Source: Vescimonas fastidiosa
GTDB taxonomy: Bacteria; Bacillota; Clostridia; Oscillospirales; Oscillospiraceae
DNA length: 64,000 bases
Reading direction: 5' to 3'
NCBI RefSeq assembly: GCF_018326305.1
Contig: NZ_AP023415.1
Coordinates: 1,116,001 to 1,180,000, forward strand
Position numbers and translations under genes: made by a program. Of this stretch, positions 1 through 7,391 are shown in pieces. Every line of letters starts with the position of its first letter. Position 1 is the first letter of the stretch. The notes beneath the pieces were generated by a model. The model searched no databases and was not told the origin of the DNA. It saw only the letters and a program-made list of their open reading frames with translations.

Positions 1-788
1 CTGTGTCCGGCTTCCACTCCCTGGTGGGCTCCGGTACCACGGCTAAGCAGCTGGATCAGGAAAAGGATGCCAAGCCCATCGCTTACGGCGGTATGCTCAT
101 TGAGTGCGCTCTGGCTCTCATCTCCGTGTGCGCCGTGGGTTACATCTGGGCTAAGTACTCCTCCGGCGAGACCGTGACCCCCACCGTGGTGTTTGCCACC
201 GGCCTTGCCTCTATGTTCTCCGAGGTGTTCGGCAGCGGCTGCTACAATGCAGTTTACTCCATGCTGATCCTGGCCGTTTCCGCCTTCTGCCTGACCTCCG
301 TGGATACCGCCACTCGTCTGGCCCGGTATATGTTCCAGGAGCTCTTCACTCCCCAGGGACAGGATGTCAAGGACCTCACCGGCTGGCGCAAGGTCATCAC
401 CAACCCCTATGTTGCAACCGCTATCACCGTGGTGGCCGGCGTTGCTCTGGGCCTGACCGGCTATGCCAAGATCTGGGCTCTGTTCGGCGCTGCCAACCAG
501 CTGCTGGCTGCTCTGGGCCTGCTGGCCGTGTGCTGCTGGCTGGGTAAGATCGGCCGCAACAACAAGATGTTCTACTTCCCCATGTTCTTCATGCTGATCG
601 TGACTCTGACCTCCCTGGTGTTCACCATCAAGGCACAGGTCGCTGGCATCATGGCCGGCGGTCAGGGCGTGGCATGGTTCTACATCCGCGGCATCATCGG
701 CGTACTGCTGGTGATCCTGGCTATCGACCTGGTGGTAGAGGGCATCAAGGCTCTGGCTGCACAGGCAAAGCAGCGGACCGCCGCGTAA
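1..788 (+). CDS. cstA: CstA family carbon starvation / peptide transporter, C-terminal part
   Basis: Only the last ~262 codons are in the window; the gene is open to the left edge, so no start can be chosen (the GTG at 3 is internal). The protein has at least five long hydrophobic segments and the CstA-type stretch SGFHSLVGSGTTAKQ near its visible start, followed by alternating Gly/Ala-rich helices. CstA proteins are inner-membrane peptide or pyruvate carriers induced on carbon limitation; which substrate is used here cannot be told. It is followed by a rho-independent terminator at 838-874, so it ends its transcription unit. It forms the left chromosomal flank of the accessory island that begins near 1236. 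Confidence 0.88.
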   Translation, partial: VSGFHSLVGSGTTAKQLDQEKDAKPIAYGGMLIECALALISVCAVGYIWAKYSSGETVTPTVVFATGLASMFSEVFGSGCYNAVYSMLILAVSAFCLTSVDTATRLARYMFQELFTPQGQDVKDLTGWRKVITNPYVATAITVVAGVALGLTGYAKIWALFGAANQLLAALGLLAVCCWLGKIGRNNKMFYFPMFFMLIVTLTSLVFTIKAQVAGIMAGGQGVAWFYIRGIIGVLLVILAIDLVVEGIKALAAQAKQRTAA

Positions 789-837
789 CCCCTATTCCTA
801 AAAATACTTTCCCTATTTTCCTATCTCCTCAAATAGC

Positions 838-874
838 AAAGCGGGGCAGCCAAAAGGCTGCCTCGCTTTGTTTA
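838..874 (+). terminator. Intrinsic terminator after cstA
   Basis: A 14-bp stem (838-851 with 856-869, one G-T pair) closes a loop of four A and is followed by GTTT. It lies 50 bp after the cstA stop codon. Confidence 0.8.
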
Positions 875-914
875 TGCCTGCGGAAAAAACCTCCGGGTTT
901 TTCCAGCAAAAGGA

Positions 915-1070
915 GTACCAAACAAACGATATACGCCGGAGTTCAAGAGAATGGTTGTAGAAACCATGAAAAAAGAACATCTGAGTATCTATGCAGCGAT
1001 GCAGGAATTCGGAATTAACGACCATACTTCAGAGGGGTATTATGATTCAAATGAAGCAACTTTAGCCTAA
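915..1070 (+). pseudogene. IS3-family transposase OrfA remnant (N-terminal HTH only)
   Basis: The frame reads NKRYTPEFKRMVVETM and continues LSIYAAMQEFGIND before diverging and stopping at 1068-1070. This matches the start of IS3/IS150-type OrfA proteins (RYTPEFK followed by a helix-turn-helix). An AAAGGAG sequence lies at 908-914, directly before a GTA where a GTG start would be expected, so the start is probably mutated. The rest of orfA, orfB and the terminal inverted repeats are missing. It is a dead insertion-sequence scar at the edge of the island. A 39-aa open frame from ATG 951 exists but is only the tail of this remnant. Confidence 0.6.
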
Positions 1071-1112
1071 TGCGGGGCGGCACATCCAAAAGGTGCTGCC
1101 ATACCACCATCC

Positions 1113-1150
1113 AAAGCCACACGGTCTGTGTTTGCAGACCGTGTGGCTTT
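1113..1150. terminator. Strong perfect hairpin, terminator-like
   Basis: A perfect 16-bp stem, 1113-1128 pairing with 1135-1150 (AAAGCCACACGGTCTG arm), closes a 6-nt loop. The arms start with AAA and end with TTT, so it could terminate in either direction. It lies between the IS remnant and the tRNA fragment, with no adjacent intact gene. Confidence 0.55.
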
Positions 1151-1235
1151 ACAATTTCTAAAAAATATTCTCAATAGAAATGATAAATTCGAACACATTA
1201 CCCACTTGGATAATGTAGTTCGGATTATCATTCTT

Positions 1236-1280
1236 TGGTCCGAGTAGTGCGGCTCGAACGCACGGTCTCCTGCTCCCAAA
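1236..1280 (-). tRNA. Orphan 3' half of a tRNA-Pro(TGG), cut in the anticodon loop (left island end)
   Basis: On the minus strand, positions 1280 to 1236 read anticodon loop TTTGGGA, 3' anticodon arm GCAGG, a 5-nt variable loop, a perfect T arm (GTGCG/CGCAC around TTCGAGC), 3' acceptor strand TACTCGG and ACCA. That is exactly the last 45 nt of a 76-nt tRNA. Upstream of the loop (above 1280) there is no D arm or acceptor strand. The missing half is at 29266-29304, whose acceptor strand CCGGGTA pairs fully with TACTCGG (one G-T). The break lies at the shared core CTCCCAAA (plus strand), as expected for a tyrosine-integrase attachment site. Not functional as it stands. Confidence 0.85.
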
Positions 1281-1415
1281 GGGATGCTGAACACTTTTTT
1301 CGCTTGTTTATAGCGGTTTTCGGCGCTTTTTAATTTGTTTCACTTACTCTTTGACGCTCTTATCTCCGCTGTTTCCGGGTGTTCCAGCGCCGTCTGTGGT
1401 AATCTATGTGGTCAA

Positions 1416-1472
1416 AAACGCTTCCCGCCCGGTTTTCGGTGAACATTCACCGGTGCCGGATGGGAAGCGTTT
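1416..1472. repeat. Nested inverted repeat (cruciform-like)
   Basis: The outer arms AAACGCTTCCC (1416-1426) and GGGAAGCGTTT (1462-1472) are perfect complements. Inside are CCGG arms and a second hairpin CGGTGAA/TTCACCG around 1438-1453. It lies in a 440-bp stretch (1281-1723) with no gene, between the tRNA fragment and the Fic promoter. It could be a recombination site, a structured RNA or a terminator; there is no U run. Confidence 0.55.
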
Positions 1473-1621
1473 CTCGTTGCTGTGTGGTCTGTATTGTAAC
1501 TCTGGGGAGGGTGTTATGCAAGTGTTTTCTGCGCAGACAGCAGCTCAAAGGTTGAGCCGCTATAGACAAAGAATTGGCGGGAAGATAGGCAGAGGTACTT
1601 TTCTTGCTCCCTGGGTATAAA

Positions 1622-1703
1622 TCCCTTAATACAGGCATAATAGTAAGGGATTTACGGCACAGCCTATTGACTATTCCCTTATTCTGTATTATCATTTAAG
1701 GGA
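1622..1703 (+). promoter_or_regulatory. Fic gene promoter with two identical-geometry operators
   Basis: The inverted repeat TCCCTTA-N15-TAAGGGA occurs twice with the same 15-bp gap: 1622-1650 and 1675-1703, with starts 53 bp apart (about five helical turns). A promoter TTGACT (1667-1672), 17 bp, TATCAT (1690-1695) is overlapped by the second repeat. The Fic start codon follows at 1724 with GGAGGTGA at 1712. The Fic protein has a C-terminal winged helix, so autorepression is the simplest reading (inference). Confidence 0.7.
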
Positions 1704-1723
1704 AAACGAATGGAGGTGAGGGG

Positions 1724-2770
1724 ATGAGAACCTTCAATTACTCCGCAATCAAGGAGCAGAAGTGGGACTCGGATATTCTTGGCCTGATTGCGGCCATATA
1801 CAAGGAAGCCGGCAAGCAGGAACTGTATTTGAAGCAGCGCCCGGAGGAGCTCGAAAAACTCGTGGAAATTGCCAAGATACAGAGCACCGAGGCATCGAAT
1901 GCCATCGAGGGCATCGTCACCACGAGTACCCGAATCCGGCAGCTCGTCGAGGAGAAAACCACGCCGAGAAACCGTGACGAGCAGGAAATTGCCGGATACC
2001 GCGATGTGCTGAGTATCATTCACGAGAGCTTTGACGCGATACCAATTACGCAGAACTATATCCTGCAGCTTCACAAAATCCTCTACAGCCACATGAATAA
2101 CCCGCTTGCGGGCCGCACAAAAAGCGTGCAGAATTATATCACTGCCACTTATCCGGACGGTCATGTGGAAACGCTGTTCACCCCGCTTGCCCCTTATGAA
2201 ACGCCGGAAGCGCTGGACAGAATCTGCGAGGAATACAATCGTGTGATTGGCAACATGGAACTGGAGCCGTTGATTGCAATCCCGGTTTTCATCCATGACT
2301 TCCTGTGCATTCACCCGTTCAATGACGGCAACGGACGAATGAGCCGATTGCTCACAACGCTGCTTCTGTACCGAAGCGGATTTTATGTCGGCAAGTATAT
2401 CTCCCTTGAAGCCAAAATCGCCAAAAACAAGGACCTGTATTACGACGCGCTTGCACAGGCGCAAACTGGCTGGCACGAAGGCAACGAGAATGTAGTGCCC
2501 TTCATCAAGTACCTGCTGGGAACGATCCTTGCCGCCTACAAAGACTTTGAAGATCGTGTGGCGCTTGTGGAAACCAAGCTGTCCGCATTGGAAATGGTGC
2601 GCAGAGCAAGCAAGAATAGAATCGGGCGGTTCAATAAGCAGGACATCCGGGAGCTTTGCCCGACGCTCAGTGACAGTTCCATAGAGGGGGCCTTGCGTAA
2701 GCTGATTGCAGCCGGCGAGTTGAAAAAAGAAGGTCGTGGGAAGAACACCTGTTACTTCAGACTGAATTAA
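1724..2770 (+). CDS. Class II Fic-domain protein (AMP transferase) with C-terminal winged helix
   Basis: The protein has 348 aa. It carries the Fic catalytic motif HPFNDGNGRMSR (residues 197-208), with catalytic His197 and the phosphate-binding Asn/Gly/Arg set intact. It also has an N-terminal inhibitory helix of the S/T-x3-E-G type (Ser58, Glu62, Gly63), which marks a self-inhibited class II Fic. Residues ~295-348 look like a winged helix-turn-helix. Fic enzymes usually transfer AMP to a hydroxyl of a target protein; the target here is unknown. The start has a strong GGAGGTGA site 5 nt upstream. The gene stands alone between its own operator-rich promoter and a terminator, as the first gene of the island; a toxin, stress or defence role is inferred from context. 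Confidence 0.9.
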   Translation: MRTFNYSAIKEQKWDSDILGLIAAIYKEAGKQELYLKQRPEELEKLVEIAKIQSTEASNAIEGIVTTSTRIRQLVEEKTTPRNRDEQEIAGYRDVLSIIHESFDAIPITQNYILQLHKILYSHMNNPLAGRTKSVQNYITATYPDGHVETLFTPLAPYETPEALDRICEEYNRVIGNMELEPLIAIPVFIHDFLCIHPFNDGNGRMSRLLTTLLLYRSGFYVGKYISLEAKIAKNKDLYYDALAQAQTGWHEGNENVVPFIKYLLGTILAAYKDFEDRVALVETKLSALEMVRRASKNRIGRFNKQDIRELCPTLSDSSIEGALRKLIAAGELKKEGRGKNTCYFRLN

Positions 2771-2787
2771 ATTTCCGTCAAATTAGA

Positions 2788-2826
2788 GGGCCGCACCTGT
2801 TCATACAAGCAGGTGCGGCCCTTTTG
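2788..2826 (+). terminator. Intrinsic terminator after the fic gene
   Basis: A perfect 12-bp stem GGGCCGCACCTG (2788-2799) / CAGGTGCGGCCC (2810-2821) is followed by TTTT. Confidence 0.9.
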
Positions 2827-2871
2827 GTCGCCTAAAAGGTCGTGCACAATAACGCTATAGACAAAGAAGAA

Positions 2872-2952
2872 TCAATTTCCGCAGTAAGCACGAATAGCCT
2901 GTGCAACAAATTTTGACATGTCCTCGCCGCCTGCCCTGTCTGAAATGCTCAT
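2872..2952 (-). pseudogene. Tail of a lost gene (26 codons, SKFVAQAIRAYCG end)
   Basis: The minus strand reads a short frame with ..GGEDMSKFVAQAIRAYCGN then TGA. The end resembles the C-terminal helix of ribbon-helix-helix proteins of mobile elements; the intact RHH protein at 22704 has a comparable NEFVEKALRQYCG segment. No upstream part or ribosome-binding site is present, so this is probably a remnant. It ends directly beside a TATAGACAAAGAA motif copy (2853-2868). Confidence 0.35.
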
Positions 2953-2963
2953 CAGCCACAATA

Positions 2964-3034
2964 TACGAAGAGAGTGAAAATGTACGAAAAGAGTGAAAAT
3001 GCTTCTTGACAAGCCGTAAGGCATTCCTTATAAT
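2964..3034 (+). promoter_or_regulatory. pPIWI-RE operon promoter with tandem 19-bp repeats
   Basis: A perfect consensus promoter TTGACA (3006-3011), 17 bp, TATAAT (3029-3034). Directly upstream is a 19-bp sequence repeated twice head-to-tail, 2964-2982 and 2983-3001, consensus TACGAARAGAGTGAAAATG with one mismatch. The repeat ends 4 bp before the -35 box, which suits an activator or a repressor that excludes polymerase. Confidence 0.75.
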
Positions 3035-3127
3035 TACACCTGTACACGAGAAAAGTTAAAAGCGCATCGATTCGGTATATATAGACTTTGTTTCGCAATT
3101 TGTATATTCCAATCACATTGTATTTTC

Positions 3128-3168
3128 AACGGTTCTCTTGTACATATCAAGAGAGCCGTTTTATTTTG
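3128..3168 (+). terminator. Leader terminator ahead of the pPIWI-RE operon
   Basis: The stem AACGGTTCTCTTG (3128-3140) / CAAGAGAGCCGTT (3148-3160), with one G-T pair, is followed by TTATTTTG. It lies between the promoter at 3006-3034 and the first start codon at 3191, about 90 nt into the transcript. Either a short leader RNA is made or expression depends on read-through. The region 3035-3127 shows no open frame. Confidence 0.7.
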
Positions 3169-3190
3169 TTTTAAGGCAGGAGGGATTTCT

Positions 3191-4315
3191 ATGGATACGG
3201 CATTTATGCGAAAAACATTCGCGCTGATTGCAAAAGGATTGATTGAGAAAGAACAGTTGCTGCAAATGGAACCGACAAGGTATCCCTACAGCAAAGCTTT
3301 GCAGCATGGAATCAACATGTTTTTAGCCGCAAGTCAATGGGCGGGGAGTCAAGCCGCTGTCGAGTATCCCGACGAGGCCTCTTTCCTTGCGCATTTTATC
3401 ACCAGACCTATTGAGGAGTGGTTCGATACATGGGAATCGGGAGCTGTCGAGCAATTGCATCTTCAGGAAGAGCCTTTTTATGCCTATGACGCCTTTGCGT
3501 ATCAAAAAGCCGGTAACGTATATGTTCCCAGCTCGGATTGCTATGAGTTCCTGGAAACGCAGGACAGTGACATCATGAACGGAACAGACGAGCGTATTCT
3601 CTATGAAAAAATAATTACATTAAGTCAAGAAGATTACTGCAGGGTCAGAAGATATATCATCGAGCATCCGATTATCACACTCGAGGATAGGCGCACCATG
3701 TCTCTTGAACTGGCCGATGATCCGATGGCCAGAGACGCCTTCCAGTTTGCTTACGAGGAAATTACGGAGGAAAGCTACCGCTGTCCTCAATGCGGATGGA
3801 CGATGATGCAAGGAAAGTATGGCTACAGCTGTCACTCGACCCATTGCACAGATACCCTCCCCGAATTCACGGATGAGATGAAACTGGACATTTCGGCTGG
3901 TGATCTCTATCGGTTAAAGAAAGGCATTATGCGGTATTTTGCCACACCGGGAAAGCTTGAACTTGAAATTGCGGCGTTTTGTGAGAAAAAGAAGCTTCGC
4001 TGGGCATTGTGGCCGCAGATGGACCGCTATGATGTGGAGATCCGGTTCCCGGACGGGGATATTTGGGAAATTGACGCAAAGGCATATCGAAATCCCATCG
4101 CGCTCCGCACGAAGATTCAGAATGACGGTGGGTTCCCTTCCGGGGACTATGCGCGCGGCTATTTTGTGATCCCCAGCGAATACACAGTCAATCAGCGAAA
4201 CTATACCGCGATCATCAACCGCGTACTGAAGGATCAAAAAAATGTAGAGTGTGTGACCCTGAAGGCGCTGAAAACCGCAATTGCGAAGAAGGAGGCGGCA
4301 TGCAACGATGAATAA
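3191..4315 (+). CDS. pPIWI-RE-associated restriction-endonuclease-fold protein
   Basis: The protein has 374 aa. Residues 1-190 are alpha-helical and not assigned. A zinc ribbon follows (Cys198, Cys201, Cys214, Cys219). The C-terminal ~115 residues fit a PD-(D/E)xK nuclease: Glu259 in a helix, Asp281 in DVEIRF, and Asp295-Ala-Lys297 in EIDAK. In the pPIWI-RE three-gene island described from comparative genomics, a REase-fold protein accompanies a DinG-like helicase and the PIWI protein; this gene sits in that place. The ATG at 3191 has AGGAGG 9 nt upstream. It overlaps the helicase gene by 8 bp, so the genes are translationally coupled. Family identity rests on motifs plus neighbourhood; nuclease activity is inferred. 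Confidence 0.75.
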   Translation: MDTAFMRKTFALIAKGLIEKEQLLQMEPTRYPYSKALQHGINMFLAASQWAGSQAAVEYPDEASFLAHFITRPIEEWFDTWESGAVEQLHLQEEPFYAYDAFAYQKAGNVYVPSSDCYEFLETQDSDIMNGTDERILYEKIITLSQEDYCRVRRYIIEHPIITLEDRRTMSLELADDPMARDAFQFAYEEITEESYRCPQCGWTMMQGKYGYSCHSTHCTDTLPEFTDEMKLDISAGDLYRLKKGIMRYFATPGKLELEIAAFCEKKKLRWALWPQMDRYDVEIRFPDGDIWEIDAKAYRNPIALRTKIQNDGGFPSGDYARGYFVIPSEYTVNQRNYTAIINRVLKDQKNVECVTLKALKTAIAKKEAACNDE

Positions 4316-7300
4316 GACCAAAGACGGCTGGTACACTCCGCTTGCGGCACAATTTCAAGGCATAGACGAACCCATGCCGCTTGCCAGATTCGCGGCGATC
4401 GAAGCGGTTCTGCATTTGCTTGCCCTGAACGCACCGGCCACCGATCCGGCAAAGGCCTATCTGTTATTTACCCAATATCAGCTTATTGGCACAACGGCGT
4501 GCACAGATATGGAACACACCTTGCAGCAGGCCCGGCACACATTGGGGTACTATCGTTCTCAAAAATACTGGCAGGATGATTTGCGGGCATATCAGGCTCC
4601 GAAATATGATGCAGTTCGCGCTTTTTCGTTTGAGAAATCGGGGGAAAGTCGTTCGTTTTCCAAAGCAGAGGGGGAATATCCCTATCCGTATGAGCAGCGC
4701 CAAAGGGAGTGGGAACGATTTTGGACGGAAAGACTTGAAGAAGCCAAGCCGACTTCTTATGCCGGAGCCGGAACATATCGCTATCCGTATCTGAATCTGG
4801 AAACCGGGGAAACCGAAACTGTTTCAGTCAGATTTGACAGTGACTGTACCGCACCCGTTCCACCGGGAATTCCTGAAAAAGGACGCAGAGAACCAATTTC
4901 CGTCACTCTGGACGAACTGCTGAACACCGCAAAGGAAATGGCCGGGATGCATCCCGGTGACCCGTGCTGCGAGATTTTATCGACCAATATTCTCAAGCAG
5001 ATCAATGGGGCTTCCGTCAGTACATGTACGAAGCTCACGATTCTTGAGGTCGTCAATATCGTTGGCATGGTTGGCGCGGGCAAATCCACGCTGATCAAGG
5101 TATTGGCATTTTGGTGTCATAAAAATGGGTGCCGGATGACGATCGTTGTTGACACGGTAGCCGAAGTCATGAACCTGCAGAAATATTTATCAGCCTTTGG
5201 GGTTGCGGCAAGCCCGTTGATTGGCCGCGGTGAAAGGCTGAAATATATCAATCAGGTCGCGCAGCCCTGTGAGACCTGTTTGCCGGCAGAATTTTCTCAA
5301 TACTTAACGCCGTTATGTTTGGTTGATGGGATGGATGCGCAGCATAGTGAAGCGATCGCTTTCGGCAAAGAGCCGTGCTACGCCCTGAAAAAAGGGAACA
5401 AGAATCACCTGTGTCCGTATTTTCATCAGTGCCTGGGCACCAGAATGCTCCGTGAATGCTATACCGCTTCCGTTGTTATCACAACAGTTGCGGGCTTTGC
5501 GGCATCTCGGGTAGGAGCGCAGCGGGAAACCTTTCTGGAGTTGGTAATGCGCGGCTTTGATGTGGTCGTCTTTGACGAAAGTGACAGAGTTCAAAAAACG
5601 CTTGATCACTTTTTTATGCCGGAAACGAGCTTTAATAGCTATATCCGCGAATGTGCCGAAGATTGCAGCGCCTATATGCGGCTGAGCAGCAAACGCAGAG
5701 AGGAGAATCTGGCCGAGCAGAGATACGATGAAATGCAGCGCCAGAGCGTGACAGTCCTGAGCTGTCTCGTAAAATCTCTGCACCATGAATTGGGTACATG
5801 GAAGAAAATTGCGCATGGCGATCCTTTCTCGGCACTTACCCTCTTAGAGGATATGTACCGGGATGAGTCGGAATATAGAATTCCATATGCCGTCTATCAA
5901 GCCATCTATGACCTGATCGATATGCAGGATGAAGACGGCATCCGTCAAAGTACGCTATGGGCCGTTCTTGAGAGCTCCTGCAAGAGTACCGACGAGACAT
6001 TCTTTAACCAAATGTACCGCATTTGGCTGAATGAGCTGGGCGATGATTTTTCGCGGCCAAAGAAGGATAAAGTGAAACAAATCCAAGATGCCCGCATCAA
6101 GCTTATTTTGCGGCTCATTTATTTTGATCACTTTATCCGAGACCTCAGCGATGCGTATGAGGCCAGCCATGAAACCTCTTACGGACAAAATGAACTGTTC
6201 GGATTCCTGCAGACCCGTTTTCGGCAGCAGCAGTATTTCCTGCCCTCTGCGCTGTGCGGCAACCTGTTCGGCCTGAAAAAGACAGACGACGAAGACATTA
6301 TTCTGTTCCGCCAGTTCGCGTTTGGCCGAAGCCTGATGAAGGATCTTCCGTATCTGCGCACTGACGCACAGGGCGATCCTGCGGGTCCTCATGTGATCAT
6401 GCTGTCCGGTTCCAGCTGGGCGGAGGGCTCCTATGAGTACCACATCAATCGGCCGGTGAACTATATCCTTGAGGCAGATGGTGAGAAACGCGCATTTTTA
6501 GAAAAAACGCGATTCTTTGAATCCGGTTTTCCGGAGCGTATTTCCGGTGCGTCGGATGATCAGCGCGTGGTGCAGCTGCGGTTTGCGACCGAACGGACTG
6601 TCGATCTGATCGTCAGAGAATATGAGAGAAGGGCCGGGAAGATCCTGTTGGTCGTCAACAGCTATGTTCAGGCACAGGAAGTACAGCGAACACTGGAGAC
6701 GGCCCTGCGGAAGGTCAATTGCCCTGCACAGGTTTGCCGGATGATCTCTGATGCCATCAGCAGCGAGAATGTTCAGGGAACGGTGCGCCGGGGGGAGGTC
6801 AGCCGGTTTGCCGGGATGAAAGAGGAGATCCTGATTGCGCCCGCTATGGCGATCGAACGCGGACACAACATTGTCGATGAGTACGGCCACTCTGCCCTTT
6901 GCGCGGTGTTTTTCATGGTGCGGCCGATGGCTGTTCCTGACGATATCCAGCAGAAGGGCAGCAAGCTCAATGGATTTGTGGAATCCCACTGTCATCGAGG
7001 GCCACAGGAATCTCTGTTCGCATACAATGTGCGCATCCGACAATTTGCAGCACAGCAGTGGGCCAAGATGAGCAAAAGCAAATCGTTTGGTTTGGCTGAA
7101 CTGGATGCCGAAGAGCGGAAGGATGTGGTTGCAACACTGTTTGTTTTGATCCTTCAGATTTTTGGCCGGTTGGCGCGTGTGACGGATGTGACAAAGCCGG
7201 AACCGCATGTTTATTTTATTGACGGCGCATTTCGCGCCCGCGAAGAAAAGCAAGGTGACTTTGACTGTCTCTCCGAGTTGGGCAGGTACTTAGATGCATT

Positions 7301-7391
7301 GATGACCTGCAAAGACAGTGCAGAAATTGCCGAAACGCTGTATGCTCCATTTTATAAAGCTTATCGAAAGGACATTCCGTATGAATCATAA
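4308..7391 (+). CDS. pPIWI-RE-associated DinG/XPD-like Fe-S helicase
   Basis: The protein has 1,027 aa from the ATG at 4308, chosen because AAGGAGG lies at 4288-4294; an in-frame TTG at 4281 only adds an Arg-rich stretch read from the Shine-Dalgarno. Walker A is GMVGAGKST (253-261). Walker B is DESD (423-426). Between them lie clustered cysteines (CETC, EPC, CPYFHQC) in the position of the iron-sulphur cluster of DinG/XPD helicases. Near the C terminus QIFGR (from residue 950) fits motif VI, and GHNIVDEYG lies in the second helicase lobe. The predicted role is ATP-driven unwinding or translocation on DNA beside the nuclease and PIWI protein. It overlaps the REase gene by 8 bp and the PIWI gene by 11 bp. 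Confidence 0.82.
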   Translation: MNKTKDGWYTPLAAQFQGIDEPMPLARFAAIEAVLHLLALNAPATDPAKAYLLFTQYQLIGTTACTDMEHTLQQARHTLGYYRSQKYWQDDLRAYQAPKYDAVRAFSFEKSGESRSFSKAEGEYPYPYEQRQREWERFWTERLEEAKPTSYAGAGTYRYPYLNLETGETETVSVRFDSDCTAPVPPGIPEKGRREPISVTLDELLNTAKEMAGMHPGDPCCEILSTNILKQINGASVSTCTKLTILEVVNIVGMVGAGKSTLIKVLAFWCHKNGCRMTIVVDTVAEVMNLQKYLSAFGVAASPLIGRGERLKYINQVAQPCETCLPAEFSQYLTPLCLVDGMDAQHSEAIAFGKEPCYALKKGNKNHLCPYFHQCLGTRMLRECYTASVVITTVAGFAASRVGAQRETFLELVMRGFDVVVFDESDRVQKTLDHFFMPETSFNSYIRECAEDCSAYMRLSSKRREENLAEQRYDEMQRQSVTVLSCLVKSLHHELGTWKKIAHGDPFSALTLLEDMYRDESEYRIPYAVYQAIYDLIDMQDEDGIRQSTLWAVLESSCKSTDETFFNQMYRIWLNELGDDFSRPKKDKVKQIQDARIKLILRLIYFDHFIRDLSDAYEASHETSYGQNELFGFLQTRFRQQQYFLPSALCGNLFGLKKTDDEDIILFRQFAFGRSLMKDLPYLRTDAQGDPAGPHVIMLSGSSWAEGSYEYHINRPVNYILEADGEKRAFLEKTRFFESGFPERISGASDDQRVVQLRFATERTVDLIVREYERRAGKILLVVNSYVQAQEVQRTLETALRKVNCPAQVCRMISDAISSENVQGTVRRGEVSRFAGMKEEILIAPAMAIERGHNIVDEYGHSALCAVFFMVRPMAVPDDIQQKGSKLNGFVESHCHRGPQESLFAYNVRIRQFAAQQWAKMSKSKSFGLAELDAEERKDVVATLFVLILQIFGRLARVTDVTKPEPHVYFIDGAFRAREEKQGDFDCLSELGRYLDALMTCKDSAEIAETLYAPFYKAYRKDIPYES

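Noticed and set aside
2964..3001. CRISPR-like repeat before the pPIWI-RE operon
   Set aside because: Only two copies, directly adjacent with no spacer; better explained as a regulatory tandem repeat.
4281..4308. Upstream TTG start of the helicase gene giving an Arg-rich N terminus
   Set aside because: Those codons are the Shine-Dalgarno region read as protein; the ATG at 4308 has proper spacing from AAGGAGG.
3191..4315. Short prokaryotic Argonaute system (pAgo with TIR/Sir2)
   Set aside because: No TIR, Sir2 or APAZ pattern; the first protein has a zinc ribbon and PD-(D/E)xK motif, and the PIWI protein is long with a pPIWI-RE-type C terminus.
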